Shown: one piece after another, positions 26,354 to 37,059 of the stretch
How positions within the stretch are numbered: position 1 is the stretch's first letter
Layout of the letters: each line of letters starts with the position of its first letter
Origin: Aliarcobacter butzleri
Lineage (GTDB): Bacteria > Campylobacterota > Campylobacteria > Campylobacterales > Arcobacteraceae
NCBI RefSeq assembly: GCF_900187115.1
Contig: NZ_LT906455.1
Coordinates: 248,001-312,000, forward strand
Direction: 5' to 3'
DNA length: 64,000 nucleotides
Notes under the pieces: model-generated
Database searches by the model: none
What the model saw: only the letters and a program-made list of their open reading frames with translations
Told to the model about the DNA's origin: nothing
Made by a program: the position numbers and the translations under genes

Positions 26354-26383
26354 AGGAGATAGAGTTTTCTATCTCCTTTTTTT
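26354..26383 (+). terminator. terminator of the prp cluster
   Basis: A 9-bp GC-containing stem (26354-26362 with 26369-26377), 6-nt loop, then a run of T to 26383. Marks the end of prpF transcripts. Confidence 0.85.
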
Positions 26384-26405
26384 ATTTAATTTATAAGGAA
26401 TAAGT

Positions 26406-26897
26406 TTGAGAGATATTATAAAGCTAGGATTATTAAGCCTAATCATTTCATTAACGTTTACAGCTTGTATGGAAGACAATCCAGAAACAGTTACAAAAAA
26501 ATATATGGAAGCTTTAAAAGATGGAAATTTCAATGAAGTTTCTAAAGTTGTAAGTGAGGATATGAAAAATAATCTATCAAATAATATATTTGTAAATTGT
26601 ATAATAAATCCTGAAATCAAAGATGAAGTTATACCAAAATTAGAAGAGAAAAAAATTGATATTGATGAGTACAATAAGCTTACTTTAGATAAAAAAACTA
26701 AAATTATAAATGAATGTTTTAAACATTGGAGTAAATCTTTGGAAAATGTATCTTCTTATAAAATTTTATTTTCAAAATTAAATGAAAAATCAAATGATGC
26801 TATTGTAAGTGTAGAAGTAAAACTTAAAAATAGTGAAATTAAACAAGAATTTATAAGTCTAAAAAGAATTGATAATGAGTGGAAAGTTATAGAGTAG
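26406..26897 (+). CDS. small lipoprotein, NTF2-like fold suspected
   Basis: A 163-residue lipoprotein: signal peptide with lipobox TFTAC (C21). The mature part starts ETVTKKYMEALKDGNFNEVS, which recalls DUF4878/NTF2-like lipoproteins where a conserved helix precedes a curved sheet; the end EFISLKRIDNEWKVIE fits the last strand of that fold. Two more cysteines (in FVNCIINPE and NECFKHW) could pair. Start is a TTG with AAGGAAT upstream. It is placed alone between the prp terminator and a convergent hydrolase. Function unknown. Confidence 0.7.
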   Translation: MRDIIKLGLLSLIISLTFTACMEDNPETVTKKYMEALKDGNFNEVSKVVSEDMKNNLSNNIFVNCIINPEIKDEVIPKLEEKKIDIDEYNKLTLDKKTKIINECFKHWSKSLENVSSYKILFSKLNEKSNDAIVSVEVKLKNSEIKQEFISLKRIDNEWKVIE

Positions 26898-26898
26898 T

Positions 26899-26926
26899 AG
26901 TATTAAAGGCTTTAGCCTTTAATACT
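26899..26926. terminator. bidirectional terminator
   Basis: A 12-bp stem (26899-26910 with 26915-26926) and 4-nt loop between the lipoprotein gene and the convergent hydrolase; it reaches the first base of the latter's stop codon. Confidence 0.75.
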
Positions 26927-27468
26927 TATTTCACTAAAGATGAAATCTCTTTAAAACAAGGATTCTTTGCATCAAGTGTAAGTTCAAATAAAATTGACTC
27001 ATATGTTGTTGGAATAACTCCAGCTTGAATCAATCTTTTTATAGCAAATTTTGTATCATTTTCTTTTCTTGAGCTACAACAATCAGTAACTAAAACTACT
27101 TTAAACCCATTTTCAAGTAAATCAATACAAGTTTGAAGTACACAAACATGAGTTTCAATACCTGCAACAATTACTACTTTTTTATTTGCATTTTTTATAG
27201 CTTTCATTGTTTCATCATTTTGACAACAAGAAAATGTAGTTTTTTCATAAGATGAATAAGTTTCAACTAACTCTTTTAAAGAAGGAATTGTTTCACCTAT
27301 ACCTTTTTTATACTGTTCATTTACAATAAAAGGAACATTTAAAACTTTCAAACCTTTTACTAAAGTAAGAAGATTTTTTTCTAAAATTTCTTTATTTCCT
27401 ATATGTGGGAAAAGTCTTTCTTGTACATCAACTAAACAAAAAAGTGCATCTTCAACTCTTATTCTCAT
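26926..27468 (-). CDS. isochorismatase-fold hydrolase (YcaC-like)
   Basis: A 180-residue cysteine hydrolase. The triad is D14 (CLVDVQERL), K75 (SYEKTTFSC) and C108 (AGIETHVCVLQT), with the cis-peptide before the cysteine loop. The combination VDVQERLFPHI and GIETHVCV is that of the YcaC/hydrolase subgroup. It differs clearly from the family member at 10225-10782. The substrate is unknown. AAGGAGAG precedes the ATG. It is monocistronic. Confidence 0.85.
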   Translation of the reverse strand: MRIRVEDALFCLVDVQERLFPHIGNKEILEKNLLTLVKGLKVLNVPFIVNEQYKKGIGETIPSLKELVETYSSYEKTTFSCCQNDETMKAIKNANKKVVIVAGIETHVCVLQTCIDLLENGFKVVLVTDCCSSRKENDTKFAIKRLIQAGVIPTTYESILFELTLDAKNPCFKEISSLVK

Positions 27469-27527
27469 TTTTCTCTCCTTAAGTTAAAATGTAAAGATTA
27501 TTTTACATAAAATCTTTGTGTTTTAAC

Positions 27528-29276
27528 TTATTTAAGATACTTAATTAAAATATATGTACTTGGATAAACAACATCTCCTGATAATTCACTAATACTCATA
27601 GAATAAAAGAAAAGTTTTATTTTCATATTTTTATCTTGAGCTACAAATGTCAAATCATCATTATTATATTTTACACTTTTTGATTCATTTGTATCAGATT
27701 TTTTAAATTTATTTATAAAATCTGACATATCAAATTCACTAAAATTCAAATTATCTTTTGTAGGAATTTTGATTGTATATTTACTATTTTCATGAAAAAT
27801 TGTCAAAGTATTTCTATTCATTACATCATAGCCACCAGATACATCTATTATATCTGTTGTATTGTTACTGTAAATGTATATATTATCGTTTTGATATGCA
27901 GTTTGATTTTTGCCACATTCCCAATTTGATAAATATTTGAATCCTAATTTTTCCGTAGCATAGTTTGGAAAACTATAATATCTATTTGAATATTCTTTAT
28001 CTTTTATATATTTATATTTATCATAAATATTTGGCATTGCTTGATTTAGAAATTCTATATTACGATGTGTATATAATGAATCAATAGCGCTAGAAATATC
28101 ACATCTAATAGTTTTATCTGTTTTATTTGATAACACACTATTTTGTGAAAGTAGTTGAGTTAATCTATTTAGTTGAGCTATGTCATTTACATAATAGCTA
28201 TTCATTTTATAGCCATATTGACTTATAAATAGCATTAAAGCAAAAGCTAGAAAAATATAATCATATCTATACTTTTTGTAAATTAATATATATACAAATG
28301 CTCCAACTAACCAAATTGCAGTTAACACAATCATATATCTGTTTGTACTCCAACCATATTGTGCTATTCTCATATAAATAGCTACAAAAAGTAAAGATAG
28401 TTGAATAAGAGCTACAAAGATTAAAAGTTTTTTATATCTATTTTCATAAGGTGTCCAAAATATATAAGTAAGTAGAGAAAAAATAGCAAATGTAAGTGAT
28501 AACCAAACAACTACACCATTTGGCCACTCTTGAAGAAATAGTATTTTGATAATATAACCTAATAAAATCAAAGAGTATATTACAACTATTGTTGTTAAAA
28601 TGTATTTACTAAAAAAGTTTCCTATTTTATTGTAAAAAGTTAAGTTTAACTCTGAAGCTTGTGGATTTTTATTAAGCGATAATAAAAAATAGTGTGTACA
28701 AAAAACACCAAAAACAATAATCGCTAAATATTGAGCATATATAAATTTTTCTATTTTCAAATCAAATAATATAACAATTGAAGTAATTGCAATATACAAA
28801 GATACGAATAAAATAATTCCGAAAATAGAACTTATTACAATTGATTCTATAATATTTATAGCCCAATTCAAAAACCTTTGATTATCTTTTTGTTCATTGT
28901 GAAATGGAATATATAAAAGTAATGATATACAAATAGCTATTATACAAAGATAGTTTGAAAAGAAAATAACAGTTGAATAATCTTCATTAAAAGGTAAATA
29001 ATAAAAATATAAACCTGTTAAAAATAAAGAAACAGCCAATAAAATCTTTTTTTTCTTACTAAAATATGCAACTAATGTTAGTAAAAATCCAACTGATGAA
29101 GCATAAATTATATTTATAAGATAGATATATTCTTTAGAACCATAGTAAAAATTTTTATCTACTAATATGATAGAAGCAATAGAAAATAAAAAGATAAAAA
29201 ATGAAGAAAACTTGTACTCTAGTGCAGAGCCTAAAAGTTTTTTTAAAAAATTTAAAATAATAGTATTTAAGCTCAT
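27528..29276 (-). CDS. multi-pass membrane protein, DUF4153-like
   Basis: A 582-residue protein. The first about 360 residues contain ten or more hydrophobic helices; the last 200 residues are soluble and probably extracytoplasmic. The stretch NPQASELNLTFYNKIGNFF followed by LILLGYIIKILF and EWPNGVVVWLS resembles the DUF4153 family, whose function is not known. It starts 25 bases after hemC and is likely cotranscribed. Identity of the soluble domain is not recognised. Confidence 0.65.
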   Translation of the reverse strand: MSLNTIILNFLKKLLGSALEYKFSSFFIFLFSIASIILVDKNFYYGSKEYIYLINIIYASSVGFLLTLVAYFSKKKKILLAVSLFLTGLYFYYLPFNEDYSTVIFFSNYLCIIAICISLLLYIPFHNEQKDNQRFLNWAINIIESIVISSIFGIILFVSLYIAITSIVILFDLKIEKFIYAQYLAIIVFGVFCTHYFLLSLNKNPQASELNLTFYNKIGNFFSKYILTTIVVIYSLILLGYIIKILFLQEWPNGVVVWLSLTFAIFSLLTYIFWTPYENRYKKLLIFVALIQLSLLFVAIYMRIAQYGWSTNRYMIVLTAIWLVGAFVYILIYKKYRYDYIFLAFALMLFISQYGYKMNSYYVNDIAQLNRLTQLLSQNSVLSNKTDKTIRCDISSAIDSLYTHRNIEFLNQAMPNIYDKYKYIKDKEYSNRYYSFPNYATEKLGFKYLSNWECGKNQTAYQNDNIYIYSNNTTDIIDVSGGYDVMNRNTLTIFHENSKYTIKIPTKDNLNFSEFDMSDFINKFKKSDTNESKSVKYNNDDLTFVAQDKNMKIKLFFYSMSISELSGDVVYPSTYILIKYLK

Positions 29277-29301
29277 GACAAATCCTGTATTTAGTTAAGT
29301 T

Positions 29302-30240
29302 TTATTTAAAAGCTACTTTTTCTGCTTTTTCTAACAACTCTTTTGCACCTTGATCTATAAAGATTTGAGCTAGATTTTGTCCAATAGTTTCATAATCTTC
29401 AATATCTGCAGTTATATCTTCACTTATATATTCACTACCATCTGGCATACCAACTATTGCTTGAACTCTTATTGAATTTTCATCTAAAATAGTAGCTTTT
29501 ACACCAATTGGAACTTGACAACCACCTTGTAAAGTATCAACAAAACTTCTTTCCACTGTTGATTCAATGTGGGCATTGTTATCGTTTAAAACTTTTAGTA
29601 TTTCTAATACTTTTGGGTCATTTGTTGTTTCAATTCCTAGTGTTGCTTGTCCCATTGATGGAATCATAATATCAGTTGAAATTGGAGAGAAATATTTTAC
29701 TTCATTTTCAATTCCAAGTTTTTGAATACCTGTTGCTGCAAGTATTATTGCATCATATTCACCTGCATTTAGTTTTGCAATTCTTGTATTGATATTTCCT
29801 CTTAAGTCTTTAAGTTCAATATCTGGTCTTAAAATTTTTAATGCCATTCTTCTTCTTAAACTTGTTGTTCCAACTATTGCACCTTTTGGTAACTCTTCTA
29901 ATGAAGTATATTTATTACTTAAAAAAGCATCTCTTGGGTCAAATCTTTTAGTAACAGCAGCAAGCATTAAACCATCTTCAAATTGAGTTGGTACATCTTT
30001 TAAAGAGTGAACTGCAAGATGAGCACTTCCTTCAAGCATTGCAACTTCAAGTTCTTTTGTAAAAAGTCCTTTTCCTCCGATTTTTGCCAAAGGAACATCT
30101 AAAATTTTATCCCCTTTTGTTACAAACTCTTGAAGTTCTATTTGCATATTTGGATAATGTTCTAAAAGTCTTGATTTTACATATTCACTTTGCCAAAGTG
30201 CAAGTTGGCTTCTTCTTGTTGCTATTACTAATTTTTCCAT
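29302..30240 (-). CDS. hemC: hydroxymethylbilane synthase (porphobilinogen deaminase)
   Basis: A 312-residue enzyme that joins four porphobilinogen units in heme synthesis. Catalytic D82 (VHSLKDVPT) and the dipyrromethane cofactor attachment C241 (LQGGCQVPIG) are present, as are TRRSQLALWQ and the TSLRRRMAL and LRGNINTR arginine motifs. Length is normal. It lies between a Dsb-type gene (15 bases upstream) and the DUF4153-like gene, and may be part of a murI-dnaX-dsb-hemC transcript. Confidence 0.96.
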   Translation of the reverse strand: MEKLVIATRRSQLALWQSEYVKSRLLEHYPNMQIELQEFVTKGDKILDVPLAKIGGKGLFTKELEVAMLEGSAHLAVHSLKDVPTQFEDGLMLAAVTKRFDPRDAFLSNKYTSLEELPKGAIVGTTSLRRRMALKILRPDIELKDLRGNINTRIAKLNAGEYDAIILAATGIQKLGIENEVKYFSPISTDIMIPSMGQATLGIETTNDPKVLEILKVLNDNNAHIESTVERSFVDTLQGGCQVPIGVKATILDENSIRVQAIVGMPDGSEYISEDITADIEDYETIGQNLAQIFIDQGAKELLEKAEKVAFK

Positions 30241-30255
30241 GTTATCCTCTTAGAT

Positions 30256-31086
30256 TTATTTTTTCCCTAATGTTTTATAAAGTTCTCTAGTTGTATCTTT
30301 TACACCATTTACAAAAATTGTTGGTGTTCCTGTTACCATAACTTCTTCACCCATTGACATATCTTTTGAAAGTTTTTCATTTATATCTTTTGAAGCAATT
30401 TCTTCAAGTTTTATATTTGTTTTTAACTCTTTGTTAAAAGCTTCAAGAATTTTTTTCTCATCATTTTCTTTAGGAGAAAAATATGTTTCCCAATCAGTTT
30501 TATAAGCTTTTAATTCAATATCTTTTACACCTTTATTTTTTGCAACTTCAATAATCTTTGATAAAGCCTCAGAAGCCGGATGAATTTGAACTAGAGGAAA
30601 AGCATAATAATATAAAGCAATACTATCACTATTTTTATTTACATAATTTATAACTTCAGGGATATATTCCATACAAAATGGGCAAAGTGGATCAGAAAAA
30701 ACTACTATTTTATCTTTTGCATTATGATTCCCTGCAATTAATTTTGTTTTGTCATAATAGTTTGAAGTTAGATTTGGAGTTACTAAATCTTTTAAAGATT
30801 TTCCAGTTTTTGCATCAATTAAATCTAAAGCAATATAATCACCATTACTAAATAAAATATCTTTTACTTTTAAAGATTTTTCTTGAACAATTGCTTCAAC
30901 ATCTAAAATATAACCATTCCAACCAGCAAGAGGTAAATCTTTTTTTGTATTAACTTTTACATCTTTTACTTTTACATTTGGATTTTGAGCAACTCTTTTT
31001 TTCTCAAAATCTACAACTGTACTATCATTTGCAAATAAAGATGCACTTAAAATAACGCTTAGGGATAATATTTTTGAAAAATTCAT
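30256..31086 (-). CDS. exported thioredoxin-fold disulfide oxidoreductase (DsbC/DsbG-like)
   Basis: A 276-residue periplasmic protein with signal peptide (about 1-19, ending LFA). Residues 20-120 are an N-terminal domain; the thioredoxin domain follows with VVFSDPLCPFCMEYI, active-site C135-P-F-C138, and the cis-proline loop GTPTIFVNG. The layout (N-terminal domain, then thioredoxin) recalls DsbC/DsbG isomerases, while the CPFC dipeptide is closer to DsbA-like oxidants. Substrates may include c-type cytochrome precursors or envelope proteins; this is inference. Confidence 0.82.
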   Translation of the reverse strand: MNFSKILSLSVILSASLFANDSTVVDFEKKRVAQNPNVKVKDVKVNTKKDLPLAGWNGYILDVEAIVQEKSLKVKDILFSNGDYIALDLIDAKTGKSLKDLVTPNLTSNYYDKTKLIAGNHNAKDKIVVFSDPLCPFCMEYIPEVINYVNKNSDSIALYYYAFPLVQIHPASEALSKIIEVAKNKGVKDIELKAYKTDWETYFSPKENDEKKILEAFNKELKTNIKLEEIASKDINEKLSKDMSMGEEVMVTGTPTIFVNGVKDTTRELYKTLGKK

Positions 31087-31147
31087 TTTAATTCCTTATA
31101 AAATTTTTAATAGTTTATCTATTTTTATTTAATCGAAAGTTAATATT

Positions 31148-33079
31148 TTAACTTCTTGTTTTTACTGTAATTTTTTTGATATCAAATAGTTCTTTGGCTT
31201 TATCAACCATTTTTGAGTTTAAAATATCATTTATTTGTAACTCTTTTTGAGAAGGTGTTATAACTGAACTTTTTGTCATATCAGCAACACAACCAGAACC
31301 TAATTCTATATCTTCAATCATTGAAGAAGTCTCTTCAACATTTTCACTAACTAGAGGTTTTTCTTCTAGTATGGTGGCTTCTTCCTTTTTGAAATCTAAT
31401 TCAACATTTGAACCGAAAATATCTTGTGCAAAAGCTTTTATAAGCCCAAAGTATTTAAATAAAAGTTTTCTATCTTCATCTTGTGCATAAGAAATTATAT
31501 GTAATTTATCATCACTAAAACCATTGAATATAAAGTTTTTTTCAAAACATTCACCTAAAGAGTAATCTCTATCGTAAACTTTTGCAGTTAGTTGATTGTA
31601 TAAATCTAAAAATTTATCAGATTCATCTTCTAATGGAATTATTTCAACTTCTTGTGTTGGGTTAAAAGATACTTCACTTTCAAAAGAGATATGTTCAATT
31701 TCTAGTTCTTTTATTTCTTCAATTTTTTCTTCTTTTTGATTTTCAATTGGTTTTGTTATTGGTAATTCATCAAATGGTGTTGAATAATTTATAGTCTCTA
31801 TTGAATTTGTAATTCCTAAATCTATAATATTATTTGTTTGAATTAGAACTTCATCTAAAGCAGTTACTTCTTCTATTTTTGTCTCTTCTTCAACAATTAA
31901 AGTATTTACTTTTTCTTTAATTACTTCTTTTTGTGGTATTTCAGGATTTTTAACCAAACTACTTTCAATTATAGGAGTAGTTTTTTCACTAATCAACTCT
32001 TTTTTAGGTTCTATTTTTTCAACTTGATTTATAATATCATCAATTGTTCTTAGATTTGTAGCTTCAATCATTTTCATAAAAGTTAAAATAAGAACAAAAG
32101 TACCATCACTATTTATTGCAAGTAATTGTTTTGCATCACTTAAAATTCTAAAGAATCTATCAAATAAAAGTAAATCAAATTTATTATCACGAGATAACAT
32201 TTTATCTTTTAAATAGATTGTCATTTCATCACAAATTTGCGAAACTTCATAAACTTCTAACTCTTTAACTAATTTTGTAATATCTTCTTTATTTAAAATC
32301 ATAGAGAAAATATTATCCATCATTTTAGGATCAATTAATCCTAACATATCAACAACACTTGTTGTGTTTACTTTTCCTTTTGAAAAAATTATAGCTTGGT
32401 CTAAAAGAGTTAATGTATCTCTTAAACTTCCTTGACCACTTCTTGCTAAAATTTCTAAAGCATTTTGTTCAAAATCAATATTTTCTTTATTTAAAATGTA
32501 TGAAAGATGATGAACTACATCACTTTGAGCAATTTTATTAAATCTAAAATGCTGAGTTCTACTTAAAATTGTTGCTGGAAGTTTTAATGGATCTGTTGTC
32601 GCAAGTATAAACTTTACAAATCCTGGAGGTTCTTCTAAAGTTTTTAATAAAGCATTAAAAGCTTGAGTTGTAAGCATATGAACTTCATCGATTATAAAGA
32701 CTTTAAATCGTGCAGAACTTGGTTTATATTTAGTATGTTCAATCAAATCTTTAATGTCATCAATTCCTCTGTTACTTGCAGCATCCATTTCTATAATATC
32801 AAGATGTTTAGATGCATTTGCACTTTTACAATTATCACAAATATCACAAGGTTTACTTGTTGGTCCTTGTGAACATAATAAAGCTTTTGCCATTATTCTT
32901 GCTGTTGAAGTTTTTCCACTTCCTCTAAGACCTGAAAAAAGGTAAGCATGTGATAATCTATTTGAATCAAGAGCTAAAGATAGAGTTTGTGAAATTGTAC
33001 TTTGTCCTATTAAATCTTCAAATCTTTTTGGTCTATATTTTAGGGCTAAAACTCTATCTTCTAAAATTTCTTTATTCAT
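31148..33079 (-). CDS. dnaX: DNA polymerase III subunit gamma/tau
   Basis: A 643-residue clamp-loader ATPase. Walker A GLRGSGKTSTARI, the zinc site CDICDNCKS preceded by LLCSQG, Walker B VFIIDEVHML and sensor LATTDPLKLPATILSRTQHF are all clear within the first 220 residues. Residues about 350-490 form a long acidic, low-complexity stretch, and the end is a tau-like domain. I did not identify a programmed frameshift site. It overlaps murI by 4 bases (ATGA), so the two are translationally coupled. Confidence 0.95.
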   Translation of the reverse strand: MNKEILEDRVLALKYRPKRFEDLIGQSTISQTLSLALDSNRLSHAYLFSGLRGSGKTSTARIMAKALLCSQGPTSKPCDICDNCKSANASKHLDIIEMDAASNRGIDDIKDLIEHTKYKPSSARFKVFIIDEVHMLTTQAFNALLKTLEEPPGFVKFILATTDPLKLPATILSRTQHFRFNKIAQSDVVHHLSYILNKENIDFEQNALEILARSGQGSLRDTLTLLDQAIIFSKGKVNTTSVVDMLGLIDPKMMDNIFSMILNKEDITKLVKELEVYEVSQICDEMTIYLKDKMLSRDNKFDLLLFDRFFRILSDAKQLLAINSDGTFVLILTFMKMIEATNLRTIDDIINQVEKIEPKKELISEKTTPIIESSLVKNPEIPQKEVIKEKVNTLIVEEETKIEEVTALDEVLIQTNNIIDLGITNSIETINYSTPFDELPITKPIENQKEEKIEEIKELEIEHISFESEVSFNPTQEVEIIPLEDESDKFLDLYNQLTAKVYDRDYSLGECFEKNFIFNGFSDDKLHIISYAQDEDRKLLFKYFGLIKAFAQDIFGSNVELDFKKEEATILEEKPLVSENVEETSSMIEDIELGSGCVADMTKSSVITPSQKELQINDILNSKMVDKAKELFDIKKITVKTRS

Positions 33080-33861
33080 ATTTCACACTTCCTAACTTCA
33101 ATATTTTTATTTTCTAAAATGTTTTCTATCATATCTAAATTTATCAATCCTGTATGTAAAACAGTTACTTTTAAATCACCAATATTTTTATGACCTTTTT
33201 CTTCACTTAAAGATAAAAGTCTTTTAGCTATTGCATCACCTGTTTGGATTAAAGTTATATCTTCTCCCATTATCTTTTTTATAGTTTGACTAATCAAAGG
33301 ATAGTGAGTACAACCAAGAACTATTGTATCAACATTTGCTTCTTTCATTGGAATTAACCACTCTTCTAACATTTTGTAAGTAGTTAAAGTATTTATTTCG
33401 CCTTTTTCTATTTGCATTGCCAAACCAGGGCAAGCTTGTTCGAAAAGATTTACTTTTTTGATAGAAGATAATTCATTTACTAATAATTGATATTTATCAC
33501 TTTTTAAAGTTGAAGGTGTTGCTAAAATACCTATATTAGAACTTTTTGTATTTAAAATAGCTGGTTTTATACCTGGCTCTGTTCCTATTACAATCAAAGA
33601 TGAGAAATTATCTCTTAAGTGTTTTATTGCTGCACTTGTTGCAGTATTACAAGCAACAATTAAGGCATCTATTTTATACTCTTTTAAAAGGTAGTTTGTA
33701 ATATCTTCACATCTTTTTAAAATAAGAGCACTATCTTTTTCTCCATAAGGAGCATAAGCAGTATCAGCGATATAAAAAATTTCAGCATTTTTTAAAACTT
33801 TTAAAATAGATTTTAGAACAGTTAAACCGCCAAGTCCAGAATCAAATACTCCAACTTTCAA
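33076..33861 (-). CDS. murI: glutamate racemase
   Basis: A 261-residue cofactor-independent racemase that supplies D-glutamate for peptidoglycan. The two catalytic cysteines are in ACNTATSAA and GCTHYPLI; FDSGLGGLTVL and IADTAYAPYG are family hallmarks. The start codon is TTG with AAGG upstream, in keeping with several other TTG starts in this window. Promoter TATAAT at 33890-33895. Confidence 0.95.
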   Translation of the reverse strand: MKVGVFDSGLGGLTVLKSILKVLKNAEIFYIADTAYAPYGEKDSALILKRCEDITNYLLKEYKIDALIVACNTATSAAIKHLRDNFSSLIVIGTEPGIKPAILNTKSSNIGILATPSTLKSDKYQLLVNELSSIKKVNLFEQACPGLAMQIEKGEINTLTTYKMLEEWLIPMKEANVDTIVLGCTHYPLISQTIKKIMGEDITLIQTGDAIAKRLLSLSEEKGHKNIGDLKVTVLHTGLINLDMIENILENKNIEVRKCEI

Positions 33862-33889
33862 CTTAAGCCTTATAGAAAATTTAGAAAGA

Positions 33890-33895
33890 ATTATA
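33890..33895 (-). promoter_or_regulatory. -10 element for murI-dnaX
   Basis: Minus strand reads TTTTTTGATATAATTC, 28 bases upstream of the murI TTG start. Confidence 0.6.
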
Positions 33896-33935
33896 TCAAA
33901 AAAGATATAACTACAATGTTAAAATTGTGTAAAAA

Positions 33936-33992
33936 TTTGAAAGCTAAAAATCATTTTTGGAAGGAAAATAAAGATTTGTTTTAGCTTTCAAA
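33936..33992. repeat. perfect 14-bp inverted repeat in the gdhA-murI gap
   Basis: TTTGAAAGCTAAAA at 33936-33949 and its exact complement at 33979-33992, 29 bases apart. On the minus strand the second arm is followed by TTTTT, so it may terminate gdhA transcripts; the large loop and its GGAAGGA core would also suit a small RNA or a protein-binding site. Two weaker hairpins (34024-34049 and 34049-34066) sit between it and the gdhA stop. Confidence 0.55.
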
Positions 33993-34085
33993 ATAGTAAA
34001 AAATAGGTGAGGAAAATATTAAGAGGTAGGTATGTAATGTAGACTACCTAAGGCTTTTAAACCTTAAGTATAAATTTTGTTTGTA

Positions 34086-35456
<1,371 letters not shown>

Positions 35457-35472
35457 TCAAATTTGGATAGGA

Positions 35473-35484
35473 ATTATATCAAAA
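35473..35484 (-). promoter_or_regulatory. extended -10 for gdhA
   Basis: Minus strand TTTTGATATAAT, a near-perfect Campylobacterota extended -10, 34 bases before the gdhA ATG, with AAGGAAGG as ribosome binding site. Confidence 0.7.
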
Positions 35485-35577
35485 GTTGTATATATTTTAT
35501 ATACTTTTTATATAAAATATACACATATCGTAAAAAATTTACTTTTTTTCTACATCTTTAAGTAGATTATAAGAATA

Positions 35578-36900
35578 TTATTCGTTCATAGAAGCAAAAA
35601 ACTCTTCATTGTCTTTTGTTTTTTGCATTTTTGAATATAAGAATTTAAGTGCTTCAACTTCATCCATTTGTGAAATTGCATTTCTTAAAATCCAAGTTTT
35701 TTGTAAAATATCAGGAGTAAGTAATAATTCTTCTTTTCTAGTACCTGATTTAATAATATCAAGAGCAGGATAAACTCTTTTATTTGCTGCATTTCTACTT
35801 AGAACTACTTCACTATTTCCTGTTCCTTTGAACTCTTCAAAAATAACTTCATCCATTTTTGAACCAGTTTCAATTAAAGCTGTTGAAATAATAGTTAAAC
35901 TTCCACCCTCTTCAATATTTCTAGCTGCTCCAAAAAATCTTTTTGGTTTATGTAAAGCATTTGCATCAACTCCACCTGAAAGAACTTTTCCAGAAGATGG
36001 TGTTACAGTATTATAAGCTCTTGCTAATCTTGTAATAGAGTCAAGTAAAATTACAACATCTTTTTTCATTTCAACTAGTCTTTTTGCTTTTTCAATAACA
36101 ATTTCAGCAACTCTTACGTGATTTTGTGCAGGTAAATCAAATGTTGAGCTATAAACTTCACCTTTTACACTTCTTTGCATGTCTGTAACTTCTTCAGGTC
36201 TTTCATCAATTAAAAGTACCATTAATGTAACTTCAGGATGATTTCTACTGATTGCATGTGCTAATTCTTTTAAAAGTTCTGTTTTACCGGTTTTTGGAGG
36301 TGCAACTATAAGTCCTCTTTGTCCTTTTCCCATTGGTGCAAAAAGATCAAGCATTCTACCTGTCATTTTTTGTGAGTCATATTCAAAATTAAATCGTGAT
36401 GTTGAGTAAAGAGGAGTTAAATTGTCAAATAGAGGTCTGTTTTTTGATTCTTTTACTGGAAGATAATTTATAGCTTCAATTTTGAGTAATGCGTTATATT
36501 TTTCACTCTCTTTATTTGGAGGCCTAACTTGTCCTGAGACAATATCTCCTGTTCTTAATGCAAATTTTCTAATTTGTGTAGCACTCACATAAGAATCATT
36601 TGATGTATCAGAGAAATTCCCATCTATTGCTCTTAAAAATCCAAATCCACCTTCTTTGATCTCTAAAATACCAGTAAATAAAATAAATCCACCAGCATCA
36701 ATTTGAGATTTTAATATCATAAACATTAAATCTTGTCTTTTTAATTCTTGAGGATTTTCAACATCTAATTCATTTGCTATATCAATAAGAACTTCCAAAG
36801 GTAATTCTCTTAGTTGCTCTATTTTATAACCTTCAACAGGAATATGAGTTCTTGTCTTTTTTACATTTTTTACTTTTGTTTCTTCTTTAGACTCTTCCAT
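35578..36900 (-). CDS. rho: transcription termination factor Rho
   Basis: A 440-residue hexameric RNA helicase. It begins with a charged, lysine-rich leader, then the N-terminal helical domain ([16 protein letters not shown]), the RNA-binding cold-shock fold ([31 protein letters not shown]), the P-loop [15 protein letters not shown], Walker [17 protein letters not shown] and the R-loop. The C-terminus carries GTRKEELLL. Size is normal, with no large inserted domain. It stands alone. Confidence 0.97.
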   Translation of the reverse strand: MEESKEETKVKNVKKTRTHIPVEGYKIEQLRELPLEVLIDIANELDVENPQELKRQDLMFMILKSQIDAGGFILFTGILEIKEGGFGFLRAIDGNFSDTSNDSYVSATQIRKFALRTGDIVSGQVRPPNKESEKYNALLKIEAINYLPVKESKNRPLFDNLTPLYSTSRFNFEYDSQKMTGRMLDLFAPMGKGQRGLIVAPPKTGKTELLKELAHAISRNHPEVTLMVLLIDERPEEVTDMQRSVKGEVYSSTFDLPAQNHVRVAEIVIEKAKRLVEMKKDVVILLDSITRLARAYNTVTPSSGKVLSGGVDANALHKPKRFFGAARNIEEGGSLTIISTALIETGSKMDEVIFEEFKGTGNSEVVLSRNAANKRVYPALDIIKSGTRKEELLLTPDILQKTWILRNAISQMDEVEALKFLYSKMQKTKDNEEFFASMNE

Positions 36901-37011
36901 GAGTATGTTTGCCTTTAGTATTACATAAATATTATGTAGTTTTGTAGTTTTTGTAGTTTTTAAAGTGTGGTGTAATTTTAGTGTTTATTTAAAAAATTGT
37001 CAAGAAAATAA

Positions 37012-37041
37012 AAAAAGGGTATCAAATTTGATACCCTTTTT
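37012..37041. terminator. bidirectional terminator between rho and the peroxiredoxin
   Basis: A perfect 12-bp stem (37012-37023 with 37030-37041) containing GGGTATC, with A-run and T-run on either side, so it works on both strands. On the minus strand it ends the peroxiredoxin message. Confidence 0.85.
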
Positions 37042-37059
37042 GACAATAAATTTAAACTA

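Noticed and set aside
31660-32040. Acidic repeat-like stretch in dnaX as a separate or foreign domain
   Set aside because: It is a low-complexity linker in frame with the rest; no internal repeat unit is visible.
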